Shown piece by piece: positions 45,187 to 55,688 of a stretch of DNA of 64,000 nt. The position numbers and the translations under genes were made by a program. The notes beneath the pieces are model-generated. The model saw only the letters and a list, made by a program, of their open reading frames with translations, was not told the origin of the DNA and searched no databases. Numbering within the stretch: position 1 is the first letter of the stretch; every line of letters begins with the position of its first letter. Origin of the DNA: Euglena gracilis (lineage: Eukaryota > Euglenida > Euglenophyceae > Euglenales); the NCBI GenBank assembly GCA_039621445.1, contig CP154956.1:79542474-79606473 (forward strand), given 5' to 3'.

Positions 45187-45699
45187 GTAGTTAGGGTAGC
45201 GTTAGGGATAGGGTTAGGAATACGGTTAGGGTTAGGTCAGGGTTAGGGTTAGAGTTAGGGATACAGTTAGGAATGGGGTCAGGGTTACGGACAGGGTTAG
45301 GTTTCGGCTTAGGGTTAGGGTTAGGATTGTGGTTTGGGGTTGGCCGTGGTACTCAACTGATTTGGCCTTTCACCCCCATTTTTTTCAATATGGGACATTT
45401 TCCGACGTTTTTAGGGATATTTTGATGGGTTTCCTTGCATTTTACATTGAATTAAGTGAATCAAATTTTTGAGGGGGGGGGCTTAAAAATTGAAAATGGG
45501 GGGGGTAATGCGGATTTTTGGAGGTCGGGCCGACCTGGTCGGCCCGACCACCAGAGGTCGATAAGCCATGGCCAAAGGTCGGCCCGACCTAGGTCGGCCC
45601 GACCACCAGAACTAGCATGGCCAATATTCCGCACGGAGCCGTTAGGGTTAGGGTTAGGGTTAGGGTTAGGGATACGGTTAGGGTTAGGGATGGGTTCGC

Positions 45700-46630
45700 T
45701 GAGCTCTCATCCCTTCATGGATGAGGGCGAAGCTCACCACCAGGAAAAAGGGGGGGTCCAATCCCCCCCCCCCCCCGGGTCGGGGCCACTAGGAGAACCA
45801 GCTGATTATTATCACCATGGTCCCAGCCCGGTTCCTGGATTTTTTTTTCTTTCAGTCGCAAGCGACTGGATTTTTAGTTTCCGAATCACCTCCGTTTGAC
45901 CCCTAACTCCCCGCCAGGCCCGAATTATTCACCGGCGAAGGGGTCCAAACTGGGTAGGATTGGCCCCTCCCCTCGACTCTGCCATTTCGCCGGGGTCCAA
46001 AAATCGGTCAAAAAATCGATTTTTTTCCAAAATATCTCGAGAAAACGTACATAATTTCCGGAAATGCCGGTCTGACGAAATGCACCCCCGGAGGCCCTCT
46101 ATCACCTCCCGTTCGCCGTTTTGGCAGCCGACACGCCTGGCCCATGTTCCAGCGCGTTTTTTCGGCCCAAACGGCCATTTTGGGTATTTTTTGGGGTCGT
46201 TTTTGGGTCAAAAAAATCGATTTTTCAAAATATCTCGACAATGAAGCAAAATCAAAGGAAATGTCCGGAGACCTAAATTGAAGCCCTTGAAATGTTCTAT
46301 CTAACGGTATTTTGATCTCCTCGCAACTCCCCGCCTAGCCTGAGTTACGGCCATTTTTTTTCAGCCAATTTTGGCCATTTTGTACAGTTTTGGCTTAGCC
46401 GTTTTCGGCCATTTTAGAAATCGAAATTTTTTTTGCGCGAAACGATGTTTTTCTGGCCTCCCGGACCCGGAAGACTTTTTTTGAGCCGAAAATGAGCTTT
46501 TTTCGACCTGCTGCCCGAAACCCATTGACTTTGGGTCAAAATCGGGTCAAAAGGTCTGGTGAAGCCCACCACCAGAATGTTGGCTCTTTGAGCCTAACGA
46601 GGATTGGACCAATTGACCCCCTTCAGCAAT
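45700..46630. other. Less repetitive interval, no gene recognised
   Basis: Lower G/C-tract content than its surroundings. It contains ATCGATTTTTTTCCAAAATA and a later near-repeat (AATCGATTTTTCAAAATATC), both followed by CTCGA. The open frames are short and unconvincing. Confidence 0.4.
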
Positions 46631-46639
46631 TGGTCCAAC

Positions 46640-47125
46640 TCTTCAGCAAAACGTCAGCTGGAGGTCGAAACACTGAGGAAACAGCCTTTTTGCCCTTTCA
46701 CGCTCCAGAGAGCGCGAAAATCTTCGTTGAAGCGGGGGGGGGATTGGCGCACAGAAGGAGGCACAACGAATCCCTCGCTGGTGGCACGTGCGAAAAGAGG
46801 CTGCCCGAGAATTCCCTGAAACGAACGTGATTCCTGACTGCTGCTTGCGTTGAGCCACACACTATTCGATGACGCTCGCTTCATCAAACAGCAGGCTGGC
46901 TTCCAGTTCCCACCCCATCCAGGCAACGAAGAAATCCAACACCAGTAAGCTCTGTACCCTTGGGATTTTTTCTTCTTGCCTTTCACCAGCAATCGCCATG
47001 AAGGAGGTAAACTTTCGGTTCCTTGGCATCTTGCTGGTACACCGCAAGAGCAGCAAGGAACAGTTCCGTTTTAGGGGGTGGTGGTAACAAACCTTCCACA
47101 ACGTTCACCGCGTGTTTTGCCACAC
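46640..47125 (-). pseudogene. PHD-finger gene family, copy E (decayed)
   Basis: Reading leftward from an intact-looking TTTTTTCCCCCACAG acceptor, VAKHAVNVVEGLLPPPPKTE and LFLAALAVYQQDAKEPKVYL match the family start. After a frame change, LDFFVAWMGWELEASLLFDE and ASVIE match the middle. A frame with SSQESRSFQGILGQPLF matches the region after VIEQ. No PHD finger is found before about 46640. It carries no foldback insertion. Confidence 0.7.
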
Positions 47126-47317
47126 CAAGGCTGTGGGGGAAAAAATGCATGTTCACACAGAGTGGAGGTGCCAGAACTTCCAGGACAGGCACAAATTTCA
47201 GGGCAGGCATCCATGGCCAGCCACGAATCTCGGGGCAATTATTCGTGGCCAGCCACGAATTTCAGGGGAGCGCCGTTTTTTTTTATTATCAGATTTTGTT
47301 TTTCTCCAATTACCACC

Positions 47318-47521
47318 CCCCCCCCTTTATTTGAGCACACCCACGGGCCAACGGACCCCCCAAATGCTCAAATAAGGGGGGGGGGTCAAATAAGGGGGGG
47401 TCCAAAATTGCTTTAGAAAAAGGGCAAAAAAAATTTTCGGCGCCTTCGGCGCATGAAAAAAAAAATTTCCCCGGACCCAAATGCTCAATTAAGGGGGGGG
47501 GTCAAATAAAGGGGGGGTGGT
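47318..47521. repeat. G-tract island, word GGTCAAATAAGGGGGG
   Basis: CCTTTATTTGAGCAC at the left, then CTCAAATAAGGGGGGG and GTCAAATAAGGGGGG and a late copy (TCAATTAAGGGG), around a GGCGCCTTCGGCGC hairpin. Confidence 0.7.
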
Positions 47522-47583
47522 ATGTGAGTCATCACCACAAATTTCAGGGCAGGCATTTGGCGGGCTCGAAACACAGTTTTAAA

Positions 47584-47695
47584 CAAATTGCGGCTGACCC
47601 GGATTTCAGCCTGAAACTGGGTTCAGGGGGCCCATTCGCCCCCCCCCCCCCACTGAACCCATTTTCAGGCTGAAATCCGGGCTCAGCCACGATTT
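47584..47695. repeat. Hairpin, third sibling of 10730
   Basis: AAATTGCGGCTGACCCGGAT and its complement, diverged by several paired changes, with a C-tract loop. Confidence 0.8.
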
Positions 47696-47964
47696 CTGTA
47701 TAAAAAATGTTTGCACCTTACCCCAAAAATATTTGCCTCCGTTCCGAAAGTCTTTGAATTTGGATCGGGTGCCTTGCGCATTTGCCCTTTGAATTTCAAT
47801 CGGTGCGGGTCTTCTTCCATTGTCCAGTGTAAGGCTTTTCTCATTGAGCAAAAGTAAAATGATGGATTGCAAATTTTCGAGACAAGTGCAAATATTTTTG
47901 GGGCAGTGCAAAAACTTTTGAGACCTTTGGGCAAAAAATTTTTTGAGGGCGGTGGGCAAAAATT

Positions 47965-48180
47965 TTGACACATGCCCCTGCGCAGATGGAGGTCGTTCAT
48001 CATGTTCTCTAACGTGGCACGAACGTTGATGTAGTGCTCAAGCGCCTCACCCAGCCGTACGGCATCCCCCTCGATTGTGTTGATAACATTCACAAAGTGT
48101 GTGGTAAGGCTTTGAAAGGGATTGGCCACCATTTTGTGCAGTCCCCCACACACAATGTCCATTACACCCAGCGTCTGAAA
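47965..48180 (-). CDS. Unrecognised helical segment, possible exon
   Basis: On the minus strand a good acceptor (AAACATTTCAG, ending near 48179) is followed by about 68 open codons. They read VMDIVCGGLHKMVANPFQSL, then THFVNVINTIEGDAVRLGEA and NVRATLENMMNDLHLRRG. The composition is that of a helical protein and unlike its repetitive, AAAATTTTT-rich surroundings. The acceptor and the first bases of the segment recur at about 48640, so part has been duplicated. Family not recognised. Confidence 0.4.
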
Positions 48181-48690
48181 TGTTTGCCCACGGCTGGCAA
48201 AAAAATATTTGCCCCAACCTGTCAAAATTTTTGTCCAGTGCACTCAAAAAATTTGCCCAAAGGTCTCAAAATTTTTTGCACTGCGCTGCCAAAAATATTG
48301 CACTTCCTCAAAAAATATTTGCCCTCCGTCGTCTTTTATTTTTGCACAATGAAAAAAAATGTTGCACAATGGAAAAACATCCACGCCGATTGAAGTTTCA
48401 AAGTGCAAAAGTGCAAAACACCCAATCCAAGTGCAAAAATTTTCGGAACGGAGGCAAATATTTTTGGGATAAAGTGCAAACATTTTTGAGATAAAATGCA
48501 AACAAATTGTTGGCATGTGCAAACGTTTTTGAGATAAAATGCAAAAAAAAATTGACCGGAAGTGCAAAAATATACGTTGTGAAGTGCAAAATTTCAGGAG
48601 TCAGGTGTAATAATTGGTGCGTGCACGTCCATTGCACCTAGCGTCTGAAATGTTTGCCCACGGCTGGCAAAAATATTTGCCCCATGTCAA
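48180..48690. repeat. TTTGCC/AAATATTTTTG repetitive interval
   Basis: Many near-copies of GTGCAAAAATTTTTGAG, and a direct repeat of CGTCTGAAATGTTTGCCCAC at 48172 and 48641. No supported gene. Confidence 0.5.
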
Positions 48691-49496
48691 ACTGCGTGTT
48701 CAGTTCTCTGCGGGAGCAGAAAATAGGTTTTTTTGAGGCATATTCAACCATTTTTATAGACATCATTATTGTTGCAGCTGGATGCCAAGCAACAGGGCTT
48801 CTGTGCTGGACCATGCCGCTGGCCGGGCCACTGGGCTGATGGGCATGTCTGAGTTGCTGGGCTGCTGGCTGAAGCTATGGGCAATCCCAGACCCCGATGG
48901 CCAACTGGGGGGGGGGGGACACTCCTTTTGTCACGTGTGCTGACAACCCCTCCATCCAGTTTTCAGTAGTTATTTTTTTTAAAGGAGAATAAATCAGGGA
49001 AGGTGGCAAAGAGACAAAGGACACTTGACGTATGCCATCGTATGATCTCATTGACCGTCACAAAAATTTCAATACCAGCCCAGATAGGGGCTTTTTGGGA
49101 AGTGTTGGGGAAGTGAAAATTGGACCAAGGCGACGGAGGCCGAAACGATGCTTCGCTTCTGGTGCCTCACGGCAACACAATCACTGGCGTGGGCTATTGA
49201 GCAGGACCATCTTCGCGTAACGCTCAAGGGAGGAGGAGCTGCAATGAGTTGATGAGACAAGGATGAGACGTCAGCACCCAAAACCAGTGCTCCAAAATTC
49301 GGAGTCTATTTCCAAAGCGTTTTGCAGTTTTGAGTTTAGACCTTCAAAGTTCTCACACCCCGTTCGGAAGGGCCAACAAATTCGCTCGGCAAATTTTGTG
49401 TTGCATGCATGGTCATGCGCCATATGTAATGACGGGGGCTTCTTTTAAAAAATCCATTCATTTCAGCCTCCTTTTTTTGTTCACCTCCTACTAACA

Positions 49497-49578
49497 ATGG
49501 ACGCCGACAATGAGGGGCAACAAGCTTTCTTGGCCCGGATGAAAGCTTCAATCAACCAACGACGGAACAATCCTTTTT
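49497..49578 (+). CDS. RRM/RS gene, alternative first exon 1a
   Basis: ATG opens MDADNEGQQAFLARMKASIN and the 82-nt exon ends in a GTATGT donor in phase 1. Joined to exon 2 it gives ...NNPF-S-DNVGY. Exon 1b, 399 bp downstream, has the same length and phase and 25 alignable codons. Against it there are eight synonymous and one amino-acid change (Ala to Ser), suggesting both first exons are kept by selection. Upstream (48.7-49.5 kb) no promoter motif was recognised. Confidence 0.7.
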
Positions 49579-49895
49579 GTATGTGTCCATCCTCATCTCA
49601 GCAAAGAACGTAATAGCTTTTTTAGGTGAGATTTTTTTTTCATTTTATCTGTAATTAATGTTGAAAAAATATGACGTGGTGGTGTCACCATCAGCCCAAG
49701 GGCATTTTCACCTGAAAACAGGATCCAGTTTGTTTTCATACACGGCGCCCACTCACTCTTTCTGCATGACGGTGGGGGACATTGCATATTTTCCATTGCA
49801 TTGAACAAATCGAACAAATTGAACAAAAATCTTCAGTGCTCCCAGGTTTCTGTTGCCAAAATCTGCTCCCTAGTGTTTTTTGTTCTTATTTCACA

Positions 49896-49977
49896 ATGGA
49901 TGCTGACAATGAGGGTCAACAATCTTTCCTGGCCCGCATGAAAGCTTCAATTAATCAACGGCGGAACAATGTGGCTT
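49896..49977 (+). CDS. RRM/RS gene, alternative first exon 1b
   Basis: 82 nt: MDADNEGQQSFLARMKASIN, then QRRNNVA, then a GTATGT donor in phase 1 that joins exon 2 to give a Ser codon. The region around exons 1a and 1b is a tandem duplication. Use of 1a or 1b changes only residues 10, 26 and 27. Confidence 0.75.
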
Positions 49978-50819
49978 GTATGTGTCCATCTATGTGCCAC
50001 TCACTGAGGTTTTTTTTTAATTCCAGCGTTCCACAGGAATTTAAATCCATTCTGCGGCCCTGATTTTTATCGCAAAAAGGTCATTTTATGTTGTTTCCTT
50101 TGCAAAAATGCTGTGCTTGCTGAGGTCCTTTTTCCCCGCTTGGGGGGCAAATTATGAAATTTATGGAGGAGCATTTCGTTGGCCAGCCGTGTGACTTACA
50201 GGACTTACAGGTGATCCACATCAGGGCGGATTTGCATTTTTTGTTTTTTGCGTTTTTTTCCCCCCCGTAGCGAGTTTGTGTTTGCTGGAATTTTTTTTGA
50301 CTGTGAAATATTCCTCGTTTTGTCCTCAATTTACCCCTGAGACAAAAAAAATTTTGTCTTCTTTTTTTGTCATTTGCATTTTTTTTTTCAAAATGCTTAT
50401 TTTTATGCAAAATGAAAAATTCTCTCAGTGGAGCCAAATATTTTTCTAAGTCCTCTGCAGAGATGCAATTTACATGCAGTTTACGCTGTTTTGAGTTTGT
50501 TTGAGTTTTTTATTTATTTTTTTGTGTTTTTTTTGTGCCATGTTTTTTGTGGGTCCATGTTTGCGTCCCCCCCCCTGCTTGTTGTGCGGAAGCAATTTCC
50601 TCATCACGCCGCCTTCAAGGTGATGTAAATTGTTGGTGGAGGCTATTTAAAGTCAGTGTTCTTTGCCTTCCATTTTGTCAATTTTGGATTTTTTTTTGGC
50701 CAAAAATACAAGCATTTGCCCCAGTTTGGGTCATTTTGTGGTCATTTTGAAGCATTTTCACCGAAAGGAGTGGTCTAAATGACTAAATATTGCGCAACTG
50801 ATGACCCATCTTCTACAAA

Positions 50820-51110
50820 GTGGCTATGTGTATGTGTATGTATGTGCAGAAATGTATGTGTATATATGTATATGTATATATGTATATGTTTATGTATATG
50901 TTTATGTATATGTATATGTATACGTATATGTATATGTATTATACGTATGAATATGTGCCCCCCCCTTGTCCCCTTGTCGTACGACCACCCCTCATTTACG
51001 ACCACCCCCCGGTCACAGGTTGCAGGTCATGGGGGTGTTATGACCCCCCCCCCCCCCCGGTCACAGGTTGCAGGAACCCGGTCGTATGACAAGGGGGGGG
51101 GGCGGGTACC
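50820..51110. repeat. GTATAT microsatellite and G-tract island in intron 1
   Basis: (GTATAT)n occupies 50820-50950. At 50960-51105 GTCGTACGACCACC, TTACGACCACCCCC, the direct repeat GGTCACAGGTTGCAGG and GTCGTATGACAAGGGGG form an island between C and G runs. Confidence 0.8.
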
Positions 51111-51713
51111 TATACATGTGTATTTTGTTCATTTGGGGATGCCGTCGCCTAAGCCGAAGTGGACCTCATCCCCTGGGTTCACTTCGGGGTCCAGCCATTT
51201 TTCCAGCCCTGGACCCCCCTCTCCCCATCGACAATTTTAATTATTTTCACCTGTCTTTTGGGTGGTAATGTGGCTTTTGGGGGTGCAAGGATGGGCCAAA
51301 AATGGGTCGTATTTGCTCTGGCCAGGACAAATTTCGGGGAGAAAGCATTTTTTTTGTGTAATTGAAAGTTTTTTGGGCATTCTTGCAATTTTATACTTTT
51401 GAAGTTTTTTGAAGGTTTTTTTTGCAGTTTTATTTTTGGACCCGGTCGACCCCAGGTCGGGTCTAGTTCCAGCTGGGGGACCCCCATGGGGGGGGTCAGC
51501 CAGCGGCCTTTTTCCAGCCAGCCCAAATTTTCCTGCCTCTGAGGTGGACCTCGGCCGGGGGGGGGGGTCACTGAAGGGACGCCCTGCTTGGATGAGCTGT
51601 GTTTTTTTGTGGGCCATCTTCTTATTTCAGGCCTTCTGAAAACTCCTGTAAAAGAAAAATAATGCAGCATGTTTGTGAATTTGTTTTTGCGTGTATACAT
51701 CTTTCTCTTGCAG

Positions 51714-51793
51714 CTGACAACGTGGGCTATGCCATTGTGAATCCTGAACAGGACAAGACTTTGTTGATGAGGGAGGTGGACCAGATGAATGAG
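51714..51793 (+). CDS. RRM/RS gene, exon 2 (RRM start)
   Basis: After TTTCTCTTGCAG the exon reads (S)DNVGYAIVNPEQDKT then LLMREVDQMNE and ends at GAG before GTTTGT. KTLLMREV is the expected first beta strand (RNP2) of an RRM. 80 nt in phase 1/0; residues 28-54. Confidence 0.8.
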
Positions 51794-52506
51794 GTTTGTC
51801 CAAAATGGGTTTTAAATTATTTCTGGCGGTTGTGTTTGGGAAAAAAGTGTTGGGTGCAGGGTTGTTTTTTTTTTTTTAGTTTTGGACCCCCTCCCCCGGG
51901 GGGGGGTAGGGTGGGGGGGCTCCCTTGGACCCCCCTCCCCCCCGGGGGGTAGGGGTGGGTAACCCCCCCCCCTAGTAGAAGCACGGGTGCGCTTTTTGCG
52001 GACCGCCGCCTCCGGCGGCCGGGGGTGCGCTTCTATTTGGACCCTAGCTGCGCGATTTTTGTTGATTTCCTTTAGAAATCCCATCAAAATGGGGGGTGTG
52101 CTTGTAGCGGACCGCCGCCTTCGGCGGCGGGGGGGTGCGCTTTTATTTGGACCCTGTGCTTGTAGCGGCCCTGTGCTTCTATTTATATCTTTTTCGGCCC
52201 GAAGGGCTTCTGGATGAAGGCACCCAACCAGGGATTCTTTTAAGACCCGGGGGGGGGTTCGGCACCCACCCACCCCCTGGGATGGGGCCCCCAGGGGAAG
52301 GGGGGAGGTCCCGGGGGACCCACCCACTTTTGCCCGAAAATGGCCAAAAATGCCAAAAATAGCACCTTTTTCAAAAAAAATTGGGGTGCTGCCCTGAATT
52401 TTTGGCTTTTTTGTCAATCTGAAGGCAGGCTGCTGGTTTTTTTTTGCATTTCTGCTTGTGTTTAGCACAAGGTTTAAAAAATCTTGCAATTTTTTTTTCA
52501 TCTCAG

Positions 52507-52573
52507 GATGAAATCCTCTCCCTGTTCCCCCAATTCAAGGATGATATTACAAGCATTCGGCTATTCCCACCAA
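52507..52573 (+). CDS. RRM/RS gene, exon 3 (RRM helix 1, strand 2)
   Basis: TTCATCTCAG precedes DEILSLFPQFKDDITSIRLF-PP and a GTATGT donor in phase 1. The pattern LFxxF..ITSIRL fits helix 1 and strand 2 of an RRM. Residues 55-76. Confidence 0.82.
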
Positions 52574-52912
52574 GTATGTTCCCTTAATTTATGTTCCTCT
52601 CAATTCTACGGCACCACACATTTTCTAATGAAAGTCCCATAACAGTCAAATGGAAGTGTCCCTTCCATATGTTCACCCGGGCATGTTGGAAAATTTCAAA
52701 GTGCAGGATCTCAAAATGGGTGTTTGTTCCATTTTTGTGAACACATCATTCTTGCTTTTCAAGGTTTCAGAAGCATGTGCAATTCAACGGATGCTGCAAA
52801 TGTCCCGTGCAGCAGTGCGTTGTTTTTCCTCGTGTGATCCATGGATGGGTGTTGGATTTTGTGTGCTCTCCCTCTCCATCTGACGCCCCCTCCACTAAAT
52901 TCGCCTGTTCAG

Positions 52913-53034
52913 TTCCGGGGACGCGGGGGTTCTGCTTCATCGAGTTCAAGGACGCCATGACCGCCATCCGAGCCTTCACTTACCGCCACCGCTCCACCTT
53001 CATGTACCGCGGCACGCCCAAGAAGTGTAACCTG
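52913..53034 (+). CDS. RRM/RS gene, exon 4 (RNP1)
   Basis: The acceptor CCTGTTCAG lets the leftover A of exon 3 make an Ile codon, then PGTRGFCFIEFKDAMTAIRA and FTYRHRSTFMYRGTPKKCNL. RGFCFIEF is RNP1 and DAMTAIRAF is helix 2, completing an RRM over about residues 42-112. The donor is either a weak GTTCTC after CNL (phase 0, which fits exon 5) or GTGTAA nine bases earlier. RRMs bind single-stranded RNA through the RNP1 and RNP2 aromatics. Confidence 0.82.
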
Positions 53035-53148
53035 GTTCTCCCTCCTCCTCCCTCCCCCCATGGGTAGCCCACAAACTTCTTTTAGGAAGCAGCCGCCCAT
53101 GGGTTGTGCAAAAATTGATTGCATCTCGGCCGGTGGTCGGGCTGCTCC

Positions 53149-53459
53149 CAGGCTGTATTGTAGTCGGGTGCCGACCCCACCCCGGGGGCGGGGGGGGGGT
53201 GCCTGCCTGGCAGGCACCCCAAGGCACACTCCCGATCCGACCCCCCCCTCCGGGGGGTGGGGCACAGGGCCAAAAGTGCCCTAGCACAACCCCGGTGCCG
53301 AAGACGCCGGGGAGCCAAAAATGGCCTATTTTCAAAGGAATGTGCCTGGGCGCAGGCCGAAATCCCCACCCCCCCCGGGGGGGGGGGTTGTGCCTGCCTG
53401 GGCAGGCACTCACAGGCACTCCAGACCCCTCCTCCCCCCGGGTAAAAAAAAACAGCCTG
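53149..53459. mobile_element. CAGG...CCTG element (E6) in intron 4
   Basis: The ends CAGGCTGTATTG and ACAGCCTG are inverted. The interior is GTGCCTGCCTGGCAGGCAC palindromes with C/G tracts and an AAAAATGGCCTATTTTC core. A clean target duplication is not visible (CTGCTCC against CTCTGCACC). Confidence 0.55.
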
Positions 53460-53640
53460 CTCTGCACCTGATTAAGGGGGGTTCAAAGGCTTGGGGGAGG
53501 GGTGAAGGTTTCCTTTAAAATCTTACGTTGCGTCCCAAAACAGACCTCTCAAGGGGGATCCTTCTTCCTGGGGTTGTTAAAAAGAGGCCTGGTGGCTTTT
53601 GGTATCCAGAGGAATGTTTCAACGGGCGAAGGATCTGATG

Positions 53641-54046
53641 CAGGGTTCGATATAAGGAGGGCGTACATGGTTTAGGTGGGGGGGGTGTCCCCCCCCACCC
53701 ACCCCCCTCCTGGCCCGCAGGGGGGGGGGTCCGGACCACCCACCCCCCACCTGCAAGGGGGGTCCGGACCGACCCTCGGGGGCAAAAATTGACCCCCCCC
53801 AAAAAGGGTCAATTTTTTCCTCCGGCGCTTTGCGCCGAAATTTTTTTGCATTTTTGGCACATTTTTGCCCAAAAAGTGCCCAAAATGGCACTTTTGGTCG
53901 TTTTGGGGGGTCAAAAATTTTCGGCCACCCTGACCGCGCACCTGTTTAGGTGGGGGGGGGTGTCCCCCACCCCCCCCCCCCCCCTCCTGGCCCGCAGGGG
54001 GGGGTCCGGACCACCCCCCCCCCACCTGTCCTTATATCGAACCCTG
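53641..54046. mobile_element. CAGG...CCTG element (E3) with 8-bp duplication
   Basis: The ends CAGGGTTCGATATAAGGAGG and TCCTTATATCGAACCCTG are inverted. ATCTGATG is present at 53633-53640 and 54047-54054. Inner GTCCGGACCACC-type arms surround an AT-rich core with GGCGCTTTGCGCCG. It lies in intron 4. Confidence 0.9.
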
Positions 54047-54211
54047 ATCTGATGTGCATATTTTGCCTTCTCTGGACACCTCCCCTTTGTTGGCCCTGGC
54101 AAGAGTTTCAGGAGGCAAACAGGGGGGTTGGGCTGAAGGGCCATTTTCACCTCTGTGAACACAAGTTTGCAGTTTGCAGCAGTGTGGCAAGGTTGTAATT
54201 GATTTTGCAAT

Positions 54212-54276
54212 TGGGGGGGATGCGATAACCCCCCCCAAATAATATACCCCCCCCCCCCGGTTTATTATTTGGACAC
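54212..54276. repeat. G-tract island, word AATAATATACC
   Basis: CCCCAAATAATATACCCCCC and GGTTTATTATTTGG face each other across a C run. Confidence 0.55.
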
Positions 54277-54410
54277 TCGAAATCAGTTACCATTTGACAA
54301 CAAGAGTTGCTTTACACCCGAATGCTTGCCTGTCCCGAACATGTGTTTTGTCCCACGTCTGAGGTTTTTTTTTTTTGCAACAATTTGCCCTGCCCATCCA
54401 CTTCTTTCAG

Positions 54411-54503
54411 CAACGGCCAACGAAAGGGAAGCCGGCAGACGACGAAATCAAGTGGGCGAAATATCAGGAGGAGGCTTTTGCTTCAGGCTTTGTGGAACCT
54501 GGG
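54411..54503 (+). CDS. RRM/RS gene, exon 5
   Basis: Acceptor CTTCTTTCAG, then 31 codons in phase 0 (QRPTKGKPADDEIKWAKYQE, EAFASGFVEPG) and a GTGAGG donor. Charged linker after the RRM; residues 118-148. Confidence 0.72.
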
Positions 54504-54675
54504 GTGAGGGGCTAACACGAAGTTTGTTGATGCAAAGATATTGGGTATACCATTCAAATGACACACATTTCTCTGAGGAATTCCACACGGATTTGCACCA
54601 TTTTCCTCAAACTAAAAACTTTTAAATTGTCTATTGTCGAATTTAATTAAAAATGTTAAATTGGGTTTTTTTTAG

Positions 54676-54713
54676 GAAGGAAAACGTTGCATCCTGGGAA
54701 TGGTTGGAATCAG
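54676..54713 (+). CDS. RRM/RS gene, exon 6
   Basis: TTTTTTTTAG precedes EGKRCILGMVGI plus two bases (AG), then a GTACTT donor. It follows exon 5 in phase 0, giving VEPG-EGKRCILGM. Confidence 0.6.
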
Positions 54714-55032
54714 GTACTTTTTTTAGCGAAGGTCATCTGATTCCATTGAGGATCATTGAGAATCTGAGAAAAATTTTGTGTTCTGCTTTCACCTTTTGCT
54801 TTAATTTAAATCTTAATCTTCTGGGAAAACAGTAAAACTAAAACTCGTGGATGTAAAATATGTGGGATTGTGGAATTTCCCATGGTTTTCCGAAAAAAAA
54901 AATTGCACACAATTTTTCCTTCTCAAGCCGCAATGGAAACAGTCTGATCCCGACGTCTTCTCCAAGAGGGAGGTTGCATGGTTGTTTACCTTGGAGGGGA
55001 TTGGGGTCTTGTCAACCCCCCCCCCCCAAGAG

Positions 55033-55099
55033 CCCCCAAGCAAAGGCCTCACCACGAGCGGCAGAAGCGGAACGACGGAAGCCCGGGAGTGTGCCCAAC
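55033..55099 (+). CDS. RRM/RS gene, exon 7
   Basis: After a C-rich tract ending CCCAAGAG, the leftover AG plus C makes Ser, then PQAKASPRAAEAERRKPGSVPN and a GTTTAG donor in phase 0. The phase match and Arg/Ser/Ala-rich content support it; the splice sites are weak. Confidence 0.5.
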
Positions 55100-55359
55100 G
55101 TTTAGTTTGTGCTAATTTGGGGATTGGGATCTTCCTCTTCTGATTTGGTTTTGTTGGTGGAACTCCTTGGTGCTGACTTCCAACCCGAGACTGTGTGCTT
55201 GCGGGGAAAGGTGTTGTCGGCTGTCTGTGTGGTGCTCGTATGTTTCCACTCTGTGTTGCGGTTTCGCCCCAGACTGGTTGGTGGGGCGTTGTCAAGGGAA
55301 GACGACCCTACCAACCCTCGTCCACTTCAGCACTGGATTATAAAAGTGTCCGCCGACAG

Positions 55360-55432
55360 AGGGGCTGTCTCAAGAAGATGCCGTCGACATTTTTGGACCA
55401 ATTTCACATAAACAGCAGTTGCATAATGAAAC
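55360..55432 (+). CDS. RRM/RS gene, candidate exon 8
   Basis: It ends at a strong GTAAGT donor. The acceptor is uncertain: CCGACAG gives RGCLKKMPSTFLDQFHINSS, while an earlier AAAAG gives CPPTEGLSQEDAVDIFGPIS. Only the 3' boundary is well supported. Confidence 0.4.
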
Positions 55433-55603
55433 GTAAGTAGATGCAACTGGGCAAAACAACCATGTCATTTTGCAGGTTTGCACCACGCTTTCTCTTTGCG
55501 TGACATTTTTTTTTCGGTGGTTTTTCAACCCTTTTTGGGGGGGGGCATTTTTGGGAAAATGCAAGGCACTGTTTTTTTTTTATGCTTTTGTGTGTCCTGG
55601 TAG

Positions 55604-55688
55604 AGAAAAGTGCAGATAGTTGTCCAAAATGTTCCATTGCAAATGATATTGCAACGTCAAACTGTGGAGCCCCGCAAAGCTCCCAAAG
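55604..55688 (+). CDS. RRM/RS gene, candidate exon 9
   Basis: Between TGTCCTGGTAG and a GTATTT donor two frames are open: RKVQIVVQNVPLQMILQRQT and ADSCPKCSIANDIATSNCGA. The second joins in phase to either version of exon 8; the first needs a phase-0 join. Identity unresolved. Confidence 0.35.

Noticed and set aside
51858-52225. Possible further CAGG element bounded by GTTGGGTGC / GCACCCAAC
   Set aside because: The flanks are inverted rather than direct repeats and the right CCTG end is absent, so I could not define an element.
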